A stretch of 32,565 nucleotides of DNA from an uncultured Muribaculaceae bacterium. Lineage in GTDB: Bacteria > Bacteroidota > Bacteroidia > Bacteroidales > Muribaculaceae. Under the pieces are notes generated by a model. The model made no database searches, was not told the origin of the DNA, and was given only the letters and a program-made list of their open reading frames with translations. The stretch lies in NCBI GenBank assembly GCA_910579305.1, contig CAJTTA010000024.1, forward strand, positions 1 to 32,565. Direction: 5' to 3'. Each line of letters begins with the position of its first letter. Positions within the stretch are counted from its first letter, which is position 1. The position numbers and the translations under genes were made by a program. Below, piece after piece: positions 25,084 through 32,565 of this stretch.

Positions 25084-26532
25084 ATGAACAGGAAACAACG
25101 AATGTATGCTCGGAAGAATCAGGCGGTAATTCGCCTGAATGAGTCGGCACGGGCTCTGGATAAGGCTCTCCATCTTGCCTATGTGCCAGAACGGGATAGG
25201 GAGACATTTCTTAATTGGGCCATAGGGTCGTTGTGGAAAACATTCAAAGAGGAACGCATGAATAAACGTGTAGTGATAGAAAACGAAATCCGGCAGCTCG
25301 GCATACGCTTTCCCAACGGGACAGTGAATAAGGAATACGAAGTGTTATTCGAACTTCCTGTGAATAAAATATCCAATGTGGAGCTTATCGGCGCGGATGA
25401 ACTGGGCCTTTTCTTCACGATGGGAGATAATGGCCGGTGTGCTTTGAGCGGAAAGCCTGCGAAATCAGGCGATTTCAATCTTCAATTGCGATATACCACT
25501 ATCGATGGGGAGCCTGCATCGCAATTGTCGATTCCTGTGGCTTTCAATCCTGATCCGCGAAGTCTGTGGAGAAATATTCCCACTGACCGGGATATTCCTT
25601 ACTATAAGGAGGATTCGGCATGTCAGTATGTCAAGGTGGAAGCAGGAGCTGACGGAATTCAGAAGAAGGATATGGTTGCTGCGAGTCAGCGTGGCAGAAG
25701 CCATGCGCAGGAAGGCAAGGCCAGGGATGATCATTTCAGTCTCTTTCATTGTGAAGAGTCGGACTGGTATATCATGGCTGTGGCCGATGGGGCCGGCAGT
25801 GCCAGGTATTCGCGCAAAGGATCGGAGGTGGCCTGCAAGACCGTTGTCGGACACTGCAGGAATATCTTGCTTGACAATCCGGCTTTTGAGGCGTCCATTA
25901 GGGAGTATGAGGCCGACCGCGACAATAAGGAGAAAAGGACTGATGTGACACGCCATGTAATCGACATAGTGTATAACGGAGCGAAGAAGGCACATGAGGC
26001 TGTCAAGAAGGTGGCTGAGGCTAATGATGAAGCCCGGATTAAGGACTTTGCCACTACACTCATGTTTGCCGTATGTAAGAAATATGATTTCGGATGGTTT
26101 ATCGCATCCTTCTGGGTGGGAGACGGCGCGATGTGTCTCTTCGATGCTGAAAGCAAGACAGCCAAGCTGCTCGGCACACCTGATGAAGGCGAGTTCTCGG
26201 GCCAGACGCGTTTCCTGACGATGCCTGAGATATTCAGAGATCCGGAGGTGGTGAGCAAGAGACTACGCATGGCGATCGTGCCGGATTTTACCGCATTGTT
26301 CCTGATGAGCGACGGGGTATCTGATCCTATGTTTGAGACAGACAGAAATCTGAATGATTATGCCAGATGGGAAGAATTCTATGGCCGACTCAAAACGGGT
26401 TTTCCTGAAGATGAGATCAGCGGTGTGGCTCTTTCCGATGACAATGAGGCGGCTAAAGACCAGCTCCTCGGCTGGCTTGACTACTGGAGCCCGGGCAATC
26501 ATGATGACCGCACAATAGCAATCCTTTATTAG
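25084..26532 (+). CDS. PP2C-type protein phosphatase of the TerY-P triad
   Basis: A serine/threonine phosphatase of the metal-dependent PP2C class. Of 482 residues, the C-terminal half (about 198-482) has all the metal and phosphate motifs: ARDDHF (213-218), ADGAGSARYS (234-243), ATTL (323-326), GDG (346-348), MSDGVSD (408-414) and DDRTI (474-478). The N-terminal 1-60 is charged and helical, and about 70-155 looks like an Ig-like beta-sandwich, an uncommon addition. I use ATG 25084; the frame stays open upstream from a GTG at 24994, but that overlaps the vWA gene. It ends 7 nt before the kinase. Confidence 0.9.
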   Translation: MNRKQRMYARKNQAVIRLNESARALDKALHLAYVPERDRETFLNWAIGSLWKTFKEERMNKRVVIENEIRQLGIRFPNGTVNKEYEVLFELPVNKISNVELIGADELGLFFTMGDNGRCALSGKPAKSGDFNLQLRYTTIDGEPASQLSIPVAFNPDPRSLWRNIPTDRDIPYYKEDSACQYVKVEAGADGIQKKDMVAASQRGRSHAQEGKARDDHFSLFHCEESDWYIMAVADGAGSARYSRKGSEVACKTVVGHCRNILLDNPAFEASIREYEADRDNKEKRTDVTRHVIDIVYNGAKKAHEAVKKVAEANDEARIKDFATTLMFAVCKKYDFGWFIASFWVGDGAMCLFDAESKTAKLLGTPDEGEFSGQTRFLTMPEIFRDPEVVSKRLRMAIVPDFTALFLMSDGVSDPMFETDRNLNDYARWEEFYGRLKTGFPEDEISGVALSDDNEAAKDQLLGWLDYWSPGNHDDRTIAILY

Positions 26533-26539
26533 TAAGCTT

Positions 26540-28021
26540 ATGGCTAAGACAATTACTCTCAAGGCAACTGACGGTACGTCGGTTGAATTTGTCGATGAGG
26601 TAATCGGCAGCGGCGCGATGAAAGATGTCTATTTCAGTCCCGACAAGAGTTATGTCGTGGGTTTCTTCCGGCAGCCGCAGGACGCCAATGCCAAGGATCG
26701 CCTTCAGAATATTGTGGGCAAATATCGCGAAAAGATATTTGGGCAGATAGGTGGCGATTATTGGGATAATCTTTTCTGCTGGCCTACGAAACTTGTGGAA
26801 TGGAATGGGAGACTGGGCATTGTATGTCCGGCTTATCAAAAACACTTTTTCTTCAAGGACGGGATGTTCAAGGGAAAAGAAAAGGAGGGTAAATGGTTTG
26901 CTTCGGCAAAACTGCGCAATAAGTTTCTGAAGCCTGACCAGAAGGGAACCTGGCTTACCCACTGTCACATGTGCCTGCAGATAGCCAGGGCAGTCCGCAG
27001 GCTTCACGCTGCCGGCCTTGCCCATTCCGACCTTTCATATAAAAATGTGCTTGTGGATCCGGAAAGCGGCAAGGCGGCTGTCATAGATTGCGATGGCCTT
27101 GTTGTGCCGGGGAAGTATCCGCCTGACGTCGTGGGAACTCCTGACTTTATTGCCCCGGAAGTTCTGCAGACGCGAGCGCTGCAGCTCGGCGACCCTAATA
27201 AGAAACTGCCGAGCATACAGACTGACCGTCACGCCCTTGCGGTGTTGATATATATGTATCTTCTCAACCGTCATCCACTCCGGGGAGGCAAGGTCAATGA
27301 TCTTGACGCGGCCAGAGATGAGGAATTGTCGATGGGAGAGAAGGCTCTTTTTGTGGAGCATCCCACAGATAAGAGCAACCGCCCAAGGGTTCAGAATATG
27401 GCTCCTTCCGAGTTACCGCAGGGAGATGTGGATAAGCGGCCGTACACCATATGCGGGCCATATCTCAAGGAGTTGTTTGACCGGGCTTTTATCGATGGCC
27501 TGCATGACCCGGCAAAGCGCCCTACGGCCGATGAATGGGAGAATGCGCTGGTCAAGACAACCGACCTCATGCAGCCGTGCCAGAATCCCGCTTGTGAGGC
27601 TCACTGGTTTGTCTTTGATAATTCTACCAAGCCGAAGTGTCCGTTCTGCGGCACCGAGTATCATGGTCAGCTTCCCGTGCTGAATCTCTATTACTCGCCG
27701 GCAAAGGGTAAGTTCCTGCCCGAAAACTATAGGTTGATGGTCTATGACAAGCAATCGCTTTACTTGTGGCATGTCAATCGCTTCATCACTCCCAACGAGC
27801 GCACCAGGCCTGAGGATAAAAAGCCTGTGGGAGATTTCCATTTTCATAATGGCAAGTGGATACTGATCAATCGTCGCCTTCCTGACATGTGGGATGTCAC
27901 GGAGCAGACAAAACGCCAGATTAAGGTTGGCGAGTTTGTAGAATTGACCGAAGGACGGAAGATTCTGCTCTCGGGAGAAGATGGCGGACGTCTTATAGTG
28001 GTACAGCTCGTAAGCAACTGA
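26540..28021 (+). CDS. Protein kinase of the TerY-P triad, with zinc ribbon
   Basis: A 493-residue Ser/Thr-kinase-like protein. The kinase domain (about 15-340) has a glycine loop (IGSGAMKDVY, 22-31), the catalytic loop HSDLSYKN (162-169, Asp164 and Asn169), and DCDG (183-186) in the DFG place, followed by GTPDFIAPEV. The usual VAIK lysine is not apparent (VVGFFRQP, 39-46). A four-Cys zinc ribbon follows (Cys347, 352, 367, 370). The last 115 residues look like a beta-sandwich, possibly FHA-like (NGKWILINRRLPD, then IKVGEFVELTEGRKILLS). Substrate unknown; the neighbouring phosphatase and vWA proteins are natural partners. Confidence 0.88.
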   Translation: MAKTITLKATDGTSVEFVDEVIGSGAMKDVYFSPDKSYVVGFFRQPQDANAKDRLQNIVGKYREKIFGQIGGDYWDNLFCWPTKLVEWNGRLGIVCPAYQKHFFFKDGMFKGKEKEGKWFASAKLRNKFLKPDQKGTWLTHCHMCLQIARAVRRLHAAGLAHSDLSYKNVLVDPESGKAAVIDCDGLVVPGKYPPDVVGTPDFIAPEVLQTRALQLGDPNKKLPSIQTDRHALAVLIYMYLLNRHPLRGGKVNDLDAARDEELSMGEKALFVEHPTDKSNRPRVQNMAPSELPQGDVDKRPYTICGPYLKELFDRAFIDGLHDPAKRPTADEWENALVKTTDLMQPCQNPACEAHWFVFDNSTKPKCPFCGTEYHGQLPVLNLYYSPAKGKFLPENYRLMVYDKQSLYLWHVNRFITPNERTRPEDKKPVGDFHFHNGKWILINRRLPDMWDVTEQTKRQIKVGEFVELTEGRKILLSGEDGGRLIVVQLVSN

Positions 28022-28049
28022 CGCAGGATTCCGAAGGGCGCGCGAACAA

Positions 28050-28085
28050 TAGTTTTGAGGAAATAGTTATACTTTATAGTAAAGT
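28050..28085 (+). promoter_or_regulatory. Possible internal promoter and palindrome before the ATPase gene
   Basis: TAGTTTTG at 28050-28057 fits TAnnTTTG, though no good -33 box precedes it. ACTTTA-TAG-TAAAGT at 28071-28085 is a short palindrome just downstream. The 127-nt gap would allow separate control of the ATPase. Confidence 0.35.
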
Positions 28086-28148
28086 GCGTCTCTCAGTAAT
28101 CAGCCTTTTTGAAAAAAGAAAATTAGGTAATAATATAACAATAAATAT

Positions 28149-30800
28149 ATGTCAGAGAAACATCATTACACAGGCTTGACCGATGCGGAAGTATTGGAGA
28201 GCCGTAAAAAGAATGGCGTCAATATACTCACGCCTCCCGAGAAGGATCCTCTGTGGAAACGCTTCCTCGAAAAATTTGGCGACCCTCTCATCATAATTCT
28301 TTTGATTGCGGGAGTGTTGTCGATAGGTATTTCCTGTTATGAATTCTGGGGCCTTGGCGAGGGTGCCGGAGTCTTCTTTGAGCCAATAGGCATCTTCATA
28401 GCCATTCTGCTGGCCACAGGTCTTGCCTTTGTGTTTGAGCTGAAGGCCGACAAGGAGTTCGCTCTCTTGAATCAGGTGAATGACGATGAGCCTGTGCAGG
28501 TGATACGCAATGGCAATGCCATGCAGATAGCCAAGAAAGATGTTGTGGTGGGAGATATCGTCATTCTTAACACGGGCGAAGAGGTGCCTGCCGATGGCGA
28601 GTTGCTTGAAGCAGTGATGCTCAACATCGATGAGTCTACGCTCACCGGTGAGCCGATATGTCATAAGACTACTGACCCGGCCGAGTTTGACAAGGAGTCT
28701 ACGTTCCCGAGCAATCACGCCATGCGCGGCACTAAGATCATGGAGGGCCACGGAGTGATGCAGGTGTCGGCAGTGGGAGACAAGACCGAGAACGGCAAGG
28801 TGTTTGAGGCAGCTCAGATTGATGACAGTGTCAAGACTCCTCTCAATGAGCAGCTTGACGGCCTCGGAGCACTGATCACGAAGATTTCATATGCCTTCGC
28901 CGCAGCCATCATAATAGGTCGTCTTGTGATGTATTTTTCCGGTATGGCTGAATTTGACTGGGTCTCTTTCCTTGCCTATTTCCTACAGACACTGATGGTG
29001 GCGGTGACCCTCATTGTAGTGGCTGTGCCCGAGGGTCTTCCCATGGCGGTGACTCTTGCCCTTGCCTACTCTATGCGCAGGATGCTTAAGACCAATAATC
29101 TTGTGCGTAAGATGCACGCATGCGAGACAATGGGTGCCACCACCGTGATATGTACGGATAAGACGGGTACCCTCACTCAGAATCAGATGCAGGTATACGA
29201 AACCCGATTCTTCGGCGAGCCTTCCGATGATATTCTTTATGAAGGAATAGCTGTCAATTCCACTGCCCGGCTTGATATGTCGGGCGCTAAGCCCCAGGTG
29301 CTCGGCAATCCTACGGAGGGTGCCCTGCTTCTGTGGCTGCAGAAGAGAGGCATCAACTATCTCGATTTAAAAGATAAGACCTCGCTTGTGGAGGAGCTTC
29401 CGTTTTCTACGGAGCGTAAGTACATGGCCACTGTAGTGAAGTCCTCCACCGGTAAAAAGATTCTCTATGTCAAGGGTGCGCCTGAGATTATCTTCGGCAT
29501 GTGCCGCAACATGGCAGGAGTGACAAAGAAGGAGATCGACGCGCAGTTGCTGGAATATCAGAATCAGGCTATGCGCACTCTCGGATTTGCTTATCAGGAG
29601 CTCAGTGAAGGAGACGAGACAATAGAGAATAATAAGGTTGTGGCAGAGAATCTCACATTCCTCGGCATAGTGGCAATATCCGATCCCGTGCGAGCTGATG
29701 TGCCTGTAGCAGTGAGAGAGGTGATAGATGCCGGAATCAAAGTGAAGATAGTGACCGGCGACACACCGGGCACTGCCAAGGAGATAGGACGCCAGATCGG
29801 TCTATGGAATGATGCTTCCGATTCTGACAGCAACATTATAACCGGTACAGAATTTGCCGAACTCTCTGACACGCAACTCAAAGAGAGGGTGGGGGATCTC
29901 AAGATAATTGCCCGCGCTCGTCCTATGGATAAGAAGCGTCTGGTGGAGGCGCTTCAGGCCAACAATGAAGTAGTGGCTGTGACCGGCGACGGTACGAATG
30001 ACGCGCCCGCTCTCAAGACAGCCCACGTAGGCCTGTCGATGGGTGACGGCACATCAGTGGCTAAAGAAGCGTCGGATATCACGATTATTGATAACTCATT
30101 CTCTTCCATAGGAAGAGCCGTGATGTGGGGGCGTTCCCTCTTCCAGAACATCCAGAGGTTTATATTATTCCAGATGACTGTGAATGTGGCGGCCTGCTTC
30201 ATAGTGCTCTTCGGTGCATTCATGGGTGTGCAGTCACCTCTCACTGTAACCCAGATGCTGTGGGTGAACCTGATAATGGATACTTTCGCTGCCATGGCAC
30301 TGGCCTCGCTGCCTCCGTCGCAGACAGTGATGAAAGATAAGCCCCGCTCACGTGAGGCCTTTATAATCAACAGACCGATGTGGAGATCGATCATCGGTGT
30401 GGGTGGCGTATTCTTCCTGCTGCTCCTCGGCTTGTTATATTACTTTGAGCATACCGACATCACTTCTCTGACAGAAGTGGGACAAGTTGCGATGGGAGCA
30501 AATACCGGTCTCAGCGGCTATGAACTGTCACTCTTCTTCACAATATTTGTGTTCCTGCAGTTCTGGAATATGTTTAATGCCAGAGCTTTCGAGACAGGAC
30601 GTTCAGCATTCAACTTCAAGGGGTGTGGAGGCTTCGGCCTTATAGCACTTGTGATTCTGCTTGGCCAGATACTTATTGTGAGCATAGGCGGAGAATTCTT
30701 TAATGTCATGCCACTGAAATTCATTGACTGGATAATCATTATAGCCTCCACATCTCTCGTGTTGTGGATAGGCGAGATTATCCGTCTGTTCAAGAAGTAA
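28149..30800 (+). CDS. Ca2+-translocating P-type ATPase (PMCA/SERCA type)
   Basis: Pumps cations, most likely Ca2+, out of the cytoplasm with ATP. The 883 residues have the P2-type plan: cytoplasmic N-terminus, helices 1-2 (about 46-64, 78-98), actuator loop with TGEP (166-169), helices 3-4 with PEGLP (294-298), phosphorylation Asp337 in DKTGTLTQ, the KGAPE nucleotide-domain motif, GDGTNDAPAL hinge, and C-terminal helices. The helix 4 PEGLP is the calcium-pump form. It follows the kinase by 127 nt on the same strand; the TerD proteins next door bind Ca2+, so a shared role in ion control is an attractive inference. Ion specificity is not proved. Confidence 0.92.
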   Translation: MSEKHHYTGLTDAEVLESRKKNGVNILTPPEKDPLWKRFLEKFGDPLIIILLIAGVLSIGISCYEFWGLGEGAGVFFEPIGIFIAILLATGLAFVFELKADKEFALLNQVNDDEPVQVIRNGNAMQIAKKDVVVGDIVILNTGEEVPADGELLEAVMLNIDESTLTGEPICHKTTDPAEFDKESTFPSNHAMRGTKIMEGHGVMQVSAVGDKTENGKVFEAAQIDDSVKTPLNEQLDGLGALITKISYAFAAAIIIGRLVMYFSGMAEFDWVSFLAYFLQTLMVAVTLIVVAVPEGLPMAVTLALAYSMRRMLKTNNLVRKMHACETMGATTVICTDKTGTLTQNQMQVYETRFFGEPSDDILYEGIAVNSTARLDMSGAKPQVLGNPTEGALLLWLQKRGINYLDLKDKTSLVEELPFSTERKYMATVVKSSTGKKILYVKGAPEIIFGMCRNMAGVTKKEIDAQLLEYQNQAMRTLGFAYQELSEGDETIENNKVVAENLTFLGIVAISDPVRADVPVAVREVIDAGIKVKIVTGDTPGTAKEIGRQIGLWNDASDSDSNIITGTEFAELSDTQLKERVGDLKIIARARPMDKKRLVEALQANNEVVAVTGDGTNDAPALKTAHVGLSMGDGTSVAKEASDITIIDNSFSSIGRAVMWGRSLFQNIQRFILFQMTVNVAACFIVLFGAFMGVQSPLTVTQMLWVNLIMDTFAAMALASLPPSQTVMKDKPRSREAFIINRPMWRSIIGVGGVFFLLLLGLLYYFEHTDITSLTEVGQVAMGANTGLSGYELSLFFTIFVFLQFWNMFNARAFETGRSAFNFKGCGGFGLIALVILLGQILIVSIGGEFFNVMPLKFIDWIIIIASTSLVLWIGEIIRLFKK

Positions 30801-30837
30801 AGGCATTAAAAGATTGTAAAGGACGCTTAAACCGCTT

Positions 30838-30895
30838 CTACCCGATAACAGAAAGAGTTCGGCATATATGCCGAACTCTTTCTGTTATCGGGTAG
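30838..30895. terminator. Perfect 58-bp palindrome, bidirectional terminator candidate
   Basis: Twenty-nine-base arms, no spacer, centred on GGCATATATGCC. It lies 37 nt after the ATPase stop and 98 nt past the stop of the convergent SDR gene. On the plus side it is followed by GTTATAATACTCTTTT. Likely stops both transcripts. Confidence 0.8.
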
Positions 30896-30993
30896 GTTAT
30901 AATACTCTTTTAATGACAATTGAAAAATGGCAACTGCCGGCATTATATATTCTTCACAGCCATGCCCCTATTGATGTGGTGATGCGGCACGCG

Positions 30994-31743
30994 TCAGCTT
31001 TTTCTTACGATAGTGCTGCCGTTGGCCTGATGAGTGGCAAGAATCAGCATTTCGGCTATCTGCACATGTTTCGGAGCCTGTGCGGCATATAGAGCGGCAT
31101 TTGCTATATCATCGCCTGTGAGCGGCGTTATTCCCTTATAAACATTGTCTGCGCGCCGGTCATCGCCGTGAAAGCGGACGTTGCTGAAATTTGTTTCTAC
31201 AAGTCCCGGCTTCAGGAGAGTCACGCGCAGTGCGGTGTGGGCTACGTCTATACGCAGCCCATCGGTGATGGACTTGACCGCTGCCTTGGTGGCACAATAC
31301 ACATTGCCGTTGGCATAAGCGGCATCTCCTGCTACAGACCCGATATTGATCACATGTCCGCGATTACGCTCCACCATGCCGGGCACTACGACACGTGTCA
31401 TAGTGAGTAAGCCTTTGATATTTGTATCGATCATCGTTTCCCAGTCGGTGTAATCACCCTGATATTCAGGATCCAGGCCAAGTGCCAGTCCGGCATTGTT
31501 GATAAGTATGTCGATTTCGCTCCATTCAGCAGGCAGCGCCTTTACGCTTGCCTCCGCGATTTCCCTGTCGCGCACATCAAATACGAGCGGAAGCAGGTCG
31601 GAGCCAAATTCTTCCTTAAGAAGATTGAGTTTAGTGACATTTCTTCCAGTAGCTATCACTCTATAGCCTGCATTAATAAATTGACGGGCGCAAGCTTCGC
31701 CTATTCCGCTTGTAGCGCCGGTCACCATAACTATCGGTTTCAT
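30994..31743 (-). CDS. SDR family NAD(P)-dependent oxidoreductase (YdfG-like)
   Basis: A classical short-chain dehydrogenase of 249 residues: cofactor loop TGATSGIG (8-15), NNAG (82-85), catalytic Ser136, Tyr149 and Lys153 (YCATK). ATGRN (31-35) after the second strand suggests NADP(H). The closest named relative by feel is YdfG, an enzyme for 3-hydroxy acids such as serine and malonic semialdehyde, but the substrate here is unknown. It converges on the Ter locus and has its own strong promoter. Confidence 0.9.
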   Translation of the reverse strand: MKPIVMVTGATSGIGEACARQFINAGYRVIATGRNVTKLNLLKEEFGSDLLPLVFDVRDREIAEASVKALPAEWSEIDILINNAGLALGLDPEYQGDYTDWETMIDTNIKGLLTMTRVVVPGMVERNRGHVINIGSVAGDAAYANGNVYCATKAAVKSITDGLRIDVAHTALRVTLLKPGLVETNFSNVRFHGDDRRADNVYKGITPLTGDDIANAALYAAQAPKHVQIAEMLILATHQANGSTIVRKS

Positions 31744-31818
31744 TATGACTTGAAATTTGTATGTTCTGACGGACAGTTCCCGACACGCGGAAATCTGTGA
31801 TAAATATTATTTCCCCTG

Positions 31819-31850
31819 CAAATATAGCATATTCACTCCATATTCCCAAA
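31819..31850 (-). promoter_or_regulatory. Promoter for the SDR gene
   Basis: Minus strand TTTG at 31850-31847, 20 nt, TATATTTG at 31826-31819: full match. Leader about 70 nt. Confidence 0.85.
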
Positions 31851-32020
31851 TCATTCCCACTTGAAGATAGCCTGTATACTCCACATGGCTTTGAAGGCCT
31901 TGCTCTACTTGTGTGTCTTATAGTTTTGTTTGCAAAGTATCAATTATGAAAAGGCCGCAATTTGATTGCAGATAATAAACTCACGCACATGTGCGTTTAG
32001 AGAGTGTAATTTTCAGAATC

Positions 32021-32533
32021 ATGGAGATCAGAAAAACAACTATTAATGACTTGCAAAGGGTCATGGAGATATTCTCCATAGCTCGTGATTTTATGAAAAA
32101 ATCGGGCAACCCCTCGCAATGGAATGACAACTATCCTGCCGAGGAACTGATATGCTCTGATATCCAAGAAGGTATAAGTTATGTTGTTTTGCATAACGAC
32201 AGGATAGTCGGTACCTTTGTATTTATTGTAGGCGCTGATCCGACATATACTGAAATTGACGGCAAGTGGCTCAATGATGAACCATACGGGACAATTCATC
32301 GCATTGCATCAGATGGCTCGACAAAGGGGATCGCCGATGAGTGCCTGAAATTCTGTAAAACAATCACTCGTAACATCAGAATTGATACTCATGAGAATAA
32401 CTCCGTTATGCTCAACTGGATAATCCGTGCCGGTTTTGAAAAATGTGGTATCATCCACGTTACTGACGGCACACCTCGCTATGCTTTTCAACTACATTCT
32501 GATAATTTTAAGAGTGTGTTTGAATTTAAATAG
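32021..32533 (+). CDS. GNAT family N-acetyltransferase
   Basis: The 170 residues are a single GNAT fold, probably moving an acetyl group from acetyl-CoA to an unknown amine. The N-terminal strand MEIRKTTINDLQRVMEIF, the VGTFVFIVGADP strand, HRIASDGSTKGIADECL (acetyl-CoA loop region) and the end RIDTHENNSVMLNWIIRAGF are typical. I use ATG 32021; the open frame back to GTG 31991 adds ten unrelated residues. The gene is clearly AT-richer than its neighbours, suggesting recent arrival. Its last codons (KSVFEFK, then TAG) lie in the end of a repeat of the 197-bp family. Confidence 0.88.
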   Translation: MEIRKTTINDLQRVMEIFSIARDFMKKSGNPSQWNDNYPAEELICSDIQEGISYVVLHNDRIVGTFVFIVGADPTYTEIDGKWLNDEPYGTIHRIASDGSTKGIADECLKFCKTITRNIRIDTHENNSVMLNWIIRAGFEKCGIIHVTDGTPRYAFQLHSDNFKSVFEFK

Positions 32534-32565
32534 ATTTTAATGTTTGACATGATTAAGCAACAGCT
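32511..32565 (+). repeat. End of another copy of the palindromic repeat family (runs off the window)
   Basis: AGAGTGTGTTTGAATTTAAA at 32511-32530 differs by two bases from the AGAGAGTGTTTGGATTTAAA end of the 197-bp element. The first 23 bases are inside the acetyltransferase gene. The rest lies past the right edge, so copy length and identity cannot be judged. Confidence 0.55.

Noticed and set aside
19490..28021. A classical tellurite-resistance operon
   Set aside because: No TerC, TerA or TerE genes; resistance to tellurite should not be assumed from the TerD proteins alone.
31995..32010. Possible second repeat end (TTTAGAGAGTGTAATTTT) before the acetyltransferase
   Set aside because: Matches only AGAGAGTGT and then departs; too short to support a claim.
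1..32565. CRISPR array, rRNA, transposase or integrase gene
   Set aside because: No regular direct repeats with spacers, no rRNA segments and no recombinase motifs were seen anywhere in the window.

Overview
The window looks like a chromosomal piece of a gut Bacteroidales, most likely of the Muribaculaceae type. The evidence is promoters of the Bacteroidota form (TTTG, 19-21 nt, TAnnTTTG), a tRNA without encoded CCA, Bacteroidota-only families (DUF4924 and DUF4421 types), and an exported amylase with a T9SS-like C-terminal tail. The genus is inference; nothing here fixes it.

Layout. 1-480: end of an upstream gene, tRNA-Thr(CGT) with its own promoter and terminator. 484-3463 (minus): tightly overlapping operon DUF4924 - rfbD - prfC. 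3513-5534 (minus): ligA. 5750-8491: large secreted GH13 alpha-amylase with two tandem starch-binding modules. 8492-10930: a divergent palindromic repeat, a 54-residue membrane protein, mltG, a DUF2007-like gene, and the first copy of an exact 197-bp repeat. 10930-16895: DUF4421-type outer-membrane candidate, nucleoside phosphorylase (minus), YbiT-type ABC-F ATPase with a ruined second ATPase site, Dabb protein, and gdhA behind a palindrome-rich leader. 17039-19063 (minus): dprA, a hotdog thioesterase and a small membrane protein. 19118-19314: second, inverted, identical copy of the 197-bp repeat.

19500-30895 is the special part: a Ter-type stress/signalling locus on the plus strand. In order it holds three TerD proteins, a TerY-like von Willebrand A (vWA) protein, a TerB-like helical protein, a second vWA protein, an AIM24 protein, a vWA protein with a C-terminal Cys-rich metal site, a PP2C phosphatase, a protein kinase with a zinc ribbon and a possible FHA-like tail, and a Ca2+-type P-type ATPase. 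The last vWA, the PP2C and the kinase form the recognised TerY-P triad; the TerD proteins have the acidic Ca2+-binding signature, and the ATPase next door could set the Ca2+ or metal level they sense. No TerC is present. A perfect 40-bp palindrome divides the locus and a perfect 58-bp palindrome closes it. The right edge has an SDR oxidoreductase (minus) and an AT-richer GNAT acetyltransferase whose last codons appear to be supplied by the end of another copy of the repeat family.

The housekeeping genes are ordinary. The features most worth attention are the expanded Ter locus, the inverted 197-bp repeat family, the degenerate ABC-F domain and the structured leaders. All calls come from reading the sequence; no database search was run.
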